A stretch of 64,000 nt of DNA from Nereocystis luetkeana (Eukaryota > Sar > Phaeophyceae > Laminariales > Laminariaceae): NCBI GenBank assembly GCA_031213475.1, contig JARUPZ010000004.1:3869501-3933500 (forward strand), written 5' to 3'. Within the stretch, counting starts at the first letter, position 1. Each line of letters opens with the position of its first letter. Shown in pieces: positions 57,627-64,000 of the stretch. The position numbers and the translations under genes were made by a program. The notes beneath the pieces are model-generated. The model had not been told where the DNA came from, did no database searches, and saw only the letters and a program-made list of their open reading frames with translations.

Positions 57627-57960
57627 TCTTCTTCTTCTTCTTCTTCTTCTTCTTCTTCTTCTTCTTCTTCTTCTTCTTCTTCTTCTTCTTCTTCTTCTTC
57701 TTCTTCTTCTTCTTCTTCTTCTTCTTCTTCTTCTTCTTCTTCTTCTTCTTCTTCTTCTTCTTCTTCTTCTTCTTCTTCTTCTTCTTCTTTTTGTTCTTCT
57801 TCTTCTTCTTCTTCTTCTTCTTCTTCTTCTTCTTCTTCTTCTTCTTCTTCTTTTTGTTCTTCTTCTTCTTCTTCTTCTTATTCTTCTTCTTCCTCTTCTT
57901 CTTCTTCTTGTTCTTCCTCTCCTTCTCCTTCTTCTTCTTCTCCTTCTTCGTGTTCGTCTT
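57627..57960 (+). repeat. (TTC)n / (GAA)n triplet expansion
   Basis: About 150 bp of uninterrupted TTC, then TTC with TTG, TTA and CTC interruptions to about 57,960. Plus frames read poly-Ser, Phe or Leu; minus frames read poly-Lys, Glu or Arg. One minus frame stays acidic beyond the repeat (SDSSEFDSGVENEEEDAVED, about 57,975-58,035), which could be a real Glu-rich exon with an acceptor such as GACGTCAG near 58,045. Without neighbours it is not called. Confidence 0.95.
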
Positions 57961-58515
57961 CCTCGTCGTCCTCCACCGCATCCTCTTCTTCCTCGTTCTC
58001 GACGCCGCTGTCAAATTCACTACTGTCAGATCCTCTGAATTGCTGACGTCGCCCCCAATACGTTTGTGTCCCTTCCTGTCTTTGGTCAAGGTTCCTCCCT
58101 TATTTTTGCCACGAACTGACACCTGAATCGAGTGCGCGCACCACAACTGCTCCACCCCTTCGTTTAAGATCATTTTTTAACAGTGCGCCCACACCTTTCT
58201 TTTCAACTTCGCTGACAAAAATACTCGCAACAAACGGTTGACCGTCCGAGCCCTTGCTCCTCTCAGCTTCGCGGCTGTGGCGTGTGCTTGGTGTCCACGT
58301 GGTTCTTCATAGAGTGCATCCATTCCCAATGGTCAGGACAGAATAAGGACTTCAGCGGCGCATTTGTACTCGGTGAACTCGAGGAAGGTGCCTGTGGTGT
58401 ACTAAGCTAAGCTCATGTCGCTTGCGCTACTCACGTGGCCTAGACTGCCGGACTGCTTGGTCTTTCAACAAATAACTTGTCGTAATGCACACCAGGTAGG
58501 AATTAGTGTTGCGTT

Positions 58516-58604
58516 GTTTTAGAACCGCAGTCCCCTTTTGGGGACAAACCGCTCAATTTTCAAGTAGTTTGTCCCCGAAACGGGACTGCGGTTCTAAAGG
58601 GGTC
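58516..58604. mobile_element. MITE family 2, copy 2
   Basis: TTTTAGAACCGCAGTCCCC and GGGACTGCGGTTCTAAAGG around TTTTGGGGACAAACC and TAGTTTGTCCCCGAAAC. Confidence 0.8.
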
Positions 58605-59148
58605 AAGAAGGATTTAGTATACCAGGAGAATCCTCCCCCCCCCCCTGGCGGGTCCAAAATGAAAAAATGAAGTGTGGGTCAAGGAATGGTTTGTTCGCCT
58701 ATACGTACCCTATACCCTTGATTCATGACAAAAACATCACGAATCGTGTTTTTTTTTTTGTTCGTTCGCCAGGAACGGGGCCCTTACTATTTGCCGATTC
58801 GCCATGAGGAGAGTGTTCCACAGTAAACATTCATTGAGATTTACCAAAACACGTGTACCTGGTATACTTTACTTGTACATCCATCAAGACCGGGTATGAA
58901 GACGTACGTATCTGCTGCAACATTTACAGGGAGTACCTCTCTATCAATAGGATGACGTGTATACAAACTTTCCAGAGTGTCTTTTTGTGTGCCCTGGGGC
59001 CCTCACTTGTGAACTGCTATAATACGACACAACAACCTTTCGATTTTGTCTTTTGTGTACCCGAGCCCTCACGTGCGAACTGCTGTTTCAGTGCAGGAGA
59101 TTATATTGGCCGAACTCAATCGGAAATCGAGCCTGTAAGGGTCGATCT

Positions 59149-59238
59149 TAACCCTTTTGGGACCCCAGTCCCGTTTTGGGGACAAATCACTTGGAATTAT
59201 TGAGGTTTGTCCCCAAATCGGGACTGCGGTACTAAAGG
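59149..59238. mobile_element. MITE family 2, copy 3 (diverged)
   Basis: TTAACCCTTTTGGGACCCCAG at the left, CGGGACTGCGGTACTAAAGG at the right, the same GGGGACAAA and TTTGTCCCC inside. Confidence 0.75.
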
Positions 59239-59239
59239 C

Positions 59240-59345
59240 TATTTTTTAGTTTTTTTTACGGTATTTTCCCGAAATTTCGGTATTTCTTGGTTTTTTTCCT
59301 TTAGGGAAATACCGAAATTTCGGGAAAATACTGAAAAACACTCCT
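59240..59345. repeat. AT-rich inverted repeat
   Basis: TATTTTCCCGAAATTTCGGTAT (59,262) and ATACCGAAATTTCGGGAAAATA (59,310) are nearly exact inverted repeats of 22 bp around a 25-bp loop. Confidence 0.75.
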
Positions 59346-59391
59346 CGTTGAGATCGACCCTAAGTATCATCGTCTCGTCGACCCTGCAGCC

Positions 59392-59830
59392 TGGTTGTTG
59401 TTGTTGTTGTTCTCACATTAACTCACAATTCAATGCAGTCCGTGGTCGCAGGACAGGCTCCAATAACTCTGGAGTGGAAGAAATACCTCAAGTAAAAACA
59501 GAGGCAAAAAACAAAAAACAAGCATACGCACTCCACCACTGCGGACACCAGGGAAGCAAAAAGGAGACTATTAATAGCAGACAAAAACCTAAAAAAAAAA
59601 GATGAAGCTAAGCAAAAGAAAAACAAAAACAAAACTAAAGCAGACGCAGATAGCAAAACGCAAAAAAAAAGGCAAAACGGACCATACTAACAAAGACACA
59701 AAGAGGTACAAACGGGAATGAAAGAAAAATGAAAAAAAAGAAGGGACAAAAAAGCGATAATCACGGGCGGGGGGGAAAGAAAATACCAAAGGCAGGCACT
59801 GGAGCATACAGACACGCAAAGTTGCCCAGA
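59392..59830 (+). repeat. dispersed repeat paired with 44,540-45,140
   Basis: (GTT)n, GCAGTCCGTGGTCGCAGG, CTCTGGAGTGGAAGAAATACC, ACCAGGGAAGCAAAAAGG and an A-rich remainder. Confidence 0.6.
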
Positions 59831-59872
59831 TGGCACCATGCTAGTTACTTGGGTCCCAAAGAAAGGAGTGCA

Positions 59873-60808
59873 TCATGACGATGATGACCATAACCAGGCT
59901 TCAGTCTGTTGGGCAGACCGCCTCCCCTCCCCCCCCCCGCCATTCCCCCTCGTCCCCCTTTCGCCCCCCCCCTCTTCCCTGCCATTCTGCACACTCGCGT
60001 TGGCGTCAACGGCTGTGGTCGTGGTTGCAGCTATTCTATGCCGTTCTGCCGATGCCTCCTTCTCATCTGTATGCCATTTCCGCATGAAGGCCTTCGCCCC
60101 TTCCTCGACCCGTCGGAACCATCTGCCGGCTTTCTGTGCTGCCTCGCGCCACCCTTCGAGCTTGATGCCGAACTCCTTGAGGTCCTCCTCAAGGTACCTC
60201 ATCCAGTCCCACTCCCGTCCTCCGGAGTAACCCTTACCCCCAACCATCTCCCCAAACATCACCCTCTTCGGCAGACGCTCCTCTCCCATTCGTGTCACAA
60301 AGCCCGCAAACAAGAGCCTACGTCTGCGTACCGTCGTCTCAACGCTTTCAGATGTTGTCCTGAGAAGCGCGCTAGCATAGGATAGAATGTGGTCTTCGCG
60401 CTTTCGTTTTCGCCACCCGATGCATCGGAGGAGCATCTTGTGGTGGACCTCCCGTAGCCTACCGTAATCAGTCTTGCTCGGGCTCCAAGTAACGCAACCG
60501 TAGAGCAACGTTTCGATCACCTCGGCTCTCAGCATTCGCACCTTCAGGCGTAGGCGCACACCCGGGCGGTCATAAATTTCCATCTTAATATACCGTCCGA
60601 AGCATGCCCATGCCCTCTGGAGTCGACGCGTTACCTCGACACTTCTGCCCGTCCAATCTGCGCTGATAGCCCCGCCCAGACACACAAACTCGGTCGTTTG
60701 TTTGTACACTTGGCCGGCGGCGCATATAACATCCAGGGAGTCACCGAACAGCAGAGTAGTACGTGTATTGTCAATCGCCCGGGAAACAAGAAATAATGGA
60801 AAACGCAC
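59873..60808 (-). mobile_element. 5'-truncated LINE: C-terminal end of the reverse-transcriptase ORF
   Basis: A 311-codon minus-strand frame without its own start begins in ...GQVYKQTTEFVCLGGAIS, VTRRLQRAWACFGRY, ETLLYGCVTWSPSK, REVHHKMLLRCIGWRKRKRE, TVRRRRLLFAGFVTRM and RLPKRVMFGEM. This order is the C-terminal region that follows the reverse-transcriptase domain in many non-LTR retrotransposons. The catalytic domain with its YADD box and the endonuclease are missing: upstream DNA (above 60,810) does not continue the frame. This is the usual 5' truncation of LINE copies. The frame ends in a Thr/Ala and Gly/Glu-rich tail and is otherwise intact, so the copy may be fairly young. Confidence 0.82.
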
Positions 60809-60809
60809 G

Positions 60810-61980
60810 AACGGTTATCATGCATTTTACCAAGTCGAGTATCGACCGGTCGGTTGAACTCACAGCTGACCGACGTGCATTTTTTAGTTCTTCATAAAAA
60901 TAACCTTTTCCTCCGGGAACAAAGAGCAGGGTGCCCCAGCCGTATGCAAAACACGTTATGGGCAGGACTCGGTGGGCCCTGTAAGTTGTGTTGTGCATAT
61001 CTACTGCGTCGCTTGCTCGTTTCAAGTCGAGTTAGGCGCTCCTATGATAAGTCCCTGGCACCCACGCACGAGGAGAGTGGGACGAAAATAATCCTAAAAA
61101 GTTATTACTACAGATTGTTTAATACGCGTACAATAGCAACAACAACCCAGCAGCAGGGACTCGACGAGCCCACTCCTCTGGAGGACAAAGCAACCGCAGT
61201 ACTGCAGTACGAGTACAGCACAACGAGTCTCGTACTGCGCGCACATTCCCGACGGCTTGACGGCGACATGGCTATAATCTGGGAAGGCCATCAGGGGCAA
61301 GACGAGCGACCTGCTATGTGCTGTGCTACCTGGACAGTCTGCTTACCGGTCTGCCGGTCATGGAGTTGTATAGAACTTCAAAGGCAGCAGCAGCAAGGGA
61401 AGCGGGAACGGTGAATTGTCACAGTCCCGCGCATCTCTGCTGCGTCATCATCCGGCATCCAACCTCCAGGCCAGCCTGCTGTTCCGCCGCTTGGAACGGT
61501 TCGCTTGGTAGTTGGTGAGTCTGAGTGGCCGTGGTAGGCGTGGGCCCACAAACCGTCAACCAATCATCAGCACACGACAGACACACCACCCAGCACGCGC
61601 ATACCAGGTGCCAGGTATGACACATGATTTCTGCTGCTGCTGTACGTAGGCAAGGCGAACACTAGCCTAGCGAACACACAACAGGCAGGTATATACAGGT
61701 ACTACGAACTGCTGTACGAGTAACTCCGGTACGTAATAACGACGGCCGTCGACGTAAAGTTATGTACCGAGCTCGTATCATAGCACAGCGTCGTGTTCAT
61801 ACATAGCACATGGGACGGGGCATTTCATTGGCATATCGTACGTATGCAGCCTGTACCTCCAAGGATTATTACGCAGTATTTCGGGGTTCGACACACTGAC
61901 CACAGCTCGGATACTGGCAGCGTTTCGGCCGTTCGTTAGTACGCAAGTCTTTCCAGTACTACTGCTGTTAATACTTTAAG
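60810..61980. other. no recognisable gene
   Basis: Mixed sequence without supported exons. Confidence 0.4.
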
Positions 61981-61986
61981 TACGCT

Positions 61987-62385
61987 CAATACTCCCAGCA
62001 TTCTCGAAGTATGAAGCACCATACTGCAATAGCTGCAGGAGCATTTTCCCTGGTACGATTTGTGATGTATGCACTCGTCCGCTCGCCTCGGTGCTGGACT
62101 AAGGAGTCCACTGGGGTACGTGCTGAGCGCTACTCATCCAAACTGTTTCGGTTGGACTACTGAAGCCTTACGAGTTACCGGTACGATATACCAGTACCAC
62201 TCTCGATACTCTCAGCATTCTCGGGAGAATGAAGTACCGTATACTACAGCAGTGTTGTAGGAGCATACAGGTATGATTTGTGATGCATGCACTCGTTCAC
62301 TCGCCTCCGTATTAAGTAGACTCAGGTAGTCCGCTGGGCTACGTGCTGAGCGCTACTCACCCAAATTACTGCTGTAAGACTGCTC
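61987..62385 (+). repeat. diverged tandem duplication of about 215 bp
   Basis: Two units (61,987-62,200 and 62,203-62,385) share CAGCATTCTCG, GAATGAAG..CC, GATTTGTGATG.ATGCACTCGT, CTCGCCTC.GT and ACGTGCTGAGCGCTACTCA. Confidence 0.75.
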
Positions 62386-62747
62386 GCCTTGCGATATGCC
62401 AGTGCCAGGTGACACTCCCATGCCTCGGGCAGTTCATCCATCCCATCTTGACGACCTATCAATATGCCTGGTAGATATTTCAGGGCTGACAGCGTCTTGA
62501 TCTGTACCAGATATTATCTGCAGTAGCTCGTGTTGACGAGTGGGAGCCGCACCATCTATACATAGGGACCGCCAGGCCGAGGCGTCCCACGCGAGACCTC
62601 CTGATTCAGACCACCGACAGCCATAGATAGACCATGGGCACCCTTTACTCCCAAGTCATTTCAGCTTGCATCCTGACTCGGGCTCTATGAGGCGAGGTCT
62701 TTGGCGGCGGTGATGTATTTGTTGTGATATCTGTGTTGTTTATTGCA

Positions 62748-62955
62748 GGGCTGTTTACCGGTCATGACCCGACCCACGGGAATATAGAAATCTCGCGGGT
62801 CGGGTCAGTTCAAGTCAGGAGGTTTTCAAATATCACGGGTCGCGTCGGGTCGGATATGGAAGCTCCGAAATCTCGCGGGTCGGGCGGGGTCAGTCAGCGG
62901 ACCCGACCCGACCCGTCCTGACCCGTGAGGTTGGACCTGACCCGCGAACAGCCCT
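62748..62955. mobile_element. CAGGGCTGTT / CGGGTCGGGT repeat family, copy 4
   Basis: The clearest termini of the family: CAGGGCTGTTTACCGGTCA at the left and TGACCCGCGAACAGCCCTG at the right, inverted to each other; interior of GGGTCGGGTC and CCGACCCGACCC blocks. The 8-bp flanks differ. Confidence 0.65.
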
Positions 62956-63176
62956 GATTAATTTCAACAGCAGCAACGGTAGACTCAACAGCAGTGCCGG
63001 TGTCACCAGGACCACCCGCGTGCAGAGCAACCCTCTGCGCGCTATGCTATCTTTCTCCTGAGCGTGCTCAGTCGGCACATCCCTGACCTCTCAGAGCTCC
63101 CACCTGGACACCGCCTTCTTCTATTATTAGTTTCCGGCGAGAGCCTTTTTTCTTTATGTTCCTTCTTTTGTTTTAG

Positions 63177-63367
63177 GTGCGCGCGTGTACTCAGACCACT
63201 GCACCGCGGGCGAGCGCGGCGCCATCGCGGGTGTCGACGGGCGCTGGCGCGTAGAGGGGGGTGTCGAAAGGAGCGCGGTTTCGTGGTCAGGGGTCGCGCG
63301 TGCGTGCATCGAGACACGAGAGAAGCACGAATGGGCTCTATCTATCTGGCCTCCTGATGTCGGCTGA
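63177..63367 (+). CDS. exon candidate of an unidentified gene
   Basis: A pyrimidine-rich acceptor (CTTCTTTTGTTTTAG) is followed by a GC-rich frame encoding ARVYSDHCTAGERGAIAGVD, GRWRVEGG, then SWSGVARACIETREKHEWAL and a stop at 63,367. The first 30 residues have coding-like third positions; the real exon may end earlier. No family recognised and no partner exon found. Confidence 0.25.
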
Positions 63368-63784
63368 AGATAATAAGTTCGAGTCCATAAGGGTCGTTTT
63401 GGGTTGCTGAATAAGATTCAAGCGGTGCTTCTTTATGCGACCAAGCTGAATTTCATAGAGAAAGCATCGCAGTCTGAACACCAGAATTGTCTAGCTGGGC
63501 AACGAGGGCCACGGCGAGCACCGGGCTTCACGCGAGGCGGGCGACGGTGCTCACAGGGGCCGAAAGGGAGGAAATAGTTACTCGGACCGAATCGGTGGCG
63601 AGGTGGTCGCGAGAGGGGTGGGCAGCGTACAAAACCTAAGCGAAGCTCTCTGCTATACGATTTTTGTTCTGACCGGCTCAAGGTGTTCCAAACCAGGCGG
63701 GAAATAATTGCATCAGAGGGGACGGATTTTTTATTTTCAACTTTTCTAATTTTCGTTTTCATTAAATATTCAGTGTTTTTGCGG

Positions 63785-63910
63785 TGCGTTGCGAGGCCGT
63801 GTTGGATCTGTACTGCACAGATTCTGCGCGACATGTCATATAACGGCAGGTTAGAATCTAGATGATCTATCTGTACATGATCTATCTGTAGATGATGTAC
63901 CTGTTCCATT
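63785..63910 (+). repeat. GATCTA-rich dispersed repeat, copy 7 (partial)
   Basis: GTTGGATCTGTACTGCACAG, ATCTAGATGATCTATC and GATCTATCTGTAGATGATG. Confidence 0.45.
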
Positions 63911-64000
63911 CCGGATTCCTGTAAATCGAATACATTCTAAAACCGCCGGGGTGGTCCCTCTTCTACTCTCTCTGAACGCTATCTATGTATCCCGTTTTCC

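Noticed and set aside
57559-58173. 204-codon poly-Lys frame (minus) and 155-codon poly-Ser frame (plus)
   Set aside because: Triplet repeat translated in arbitrary frames. Only the acidic minus frame has non-repeat coding-like sequence, noted as a possibility.
1-64000. CRISPR array, operons, prokaryotic promoters, phage or plasmid features
   Set aside because: Tandem repeats here lack uniform unique spacers, and genes are split by spliceosomal introns.

Overview
This is a eukaryotic nuclear window. It has no operons or ribosome-binding sites. Long introns (up to about 5.6 kb) separate short GC-rich exons that join in phase, and most of the DNA is decayed transposons, microsatellites and homopolymer tracts. 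Protein identities (ORC6, NOL7/Utp16, TraB-domain), degenerate TTAGGG-type telomeric arrays, and large intron-rich genes with high-GC third positions suggest a stramenopile, most likely a brown alga. The taxon is an inference from gene style and cannot be proven from this window.

Layout. 1-4,000: repeats only, including a foldback element and three copies of a C-tract-ended repeat. 4,027-4,151: one minus-strand exon candidate. 7,795-9,200: a 165-bp GC-rich tandem array with one unit inverted. 11,024-11,314 (minus): first exon of a small membrane protein, divergent from the NOL7/Utp16-like nucleolar gene at 11,590-19,388 (plus, 3 exons). 22,766-32,664 (plus): a TraB-domain gene, interrupted by telomere-like, pentanucleotide and transposon DNA and carrying an apparent frameshift in a G10 tract. 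38,204-39,184: a non-autonomous hAT-type element with a perfect 8-bp target duplication. 39,576-50,942 (plus): a complete ORC6 gene in eight in-phase exons, with a long disordered tail ending in a canonical PCNA-binding (PIP) box. 54,203-56,963: a gag-only LTR retrotransposon with frameshifted gag and zinc knuckle. 57,627-57,960: a TTC/GAA expansion. 59,873-60,808 (minus): a 5'-truncated LINE. The rest is dispersed repeats.

Two of the three named genes concern DNA replication (ORC6) and ribosome biogenesis (NOL7/Utp16); the TraB protein is probably an organelle or membrane protein. They are not a functional cluster.

Most striking signal: the 9-mer TACCAGGTA/TACCTGGTA occurs at least 27 times by eye (about 0.5 expected). 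In three copies of one MITE family it is visible as an exact 7-bp insertion at a TA (twice in tandem in one copy), as expected for an excision scar of an unseen TA-targeting transposon.
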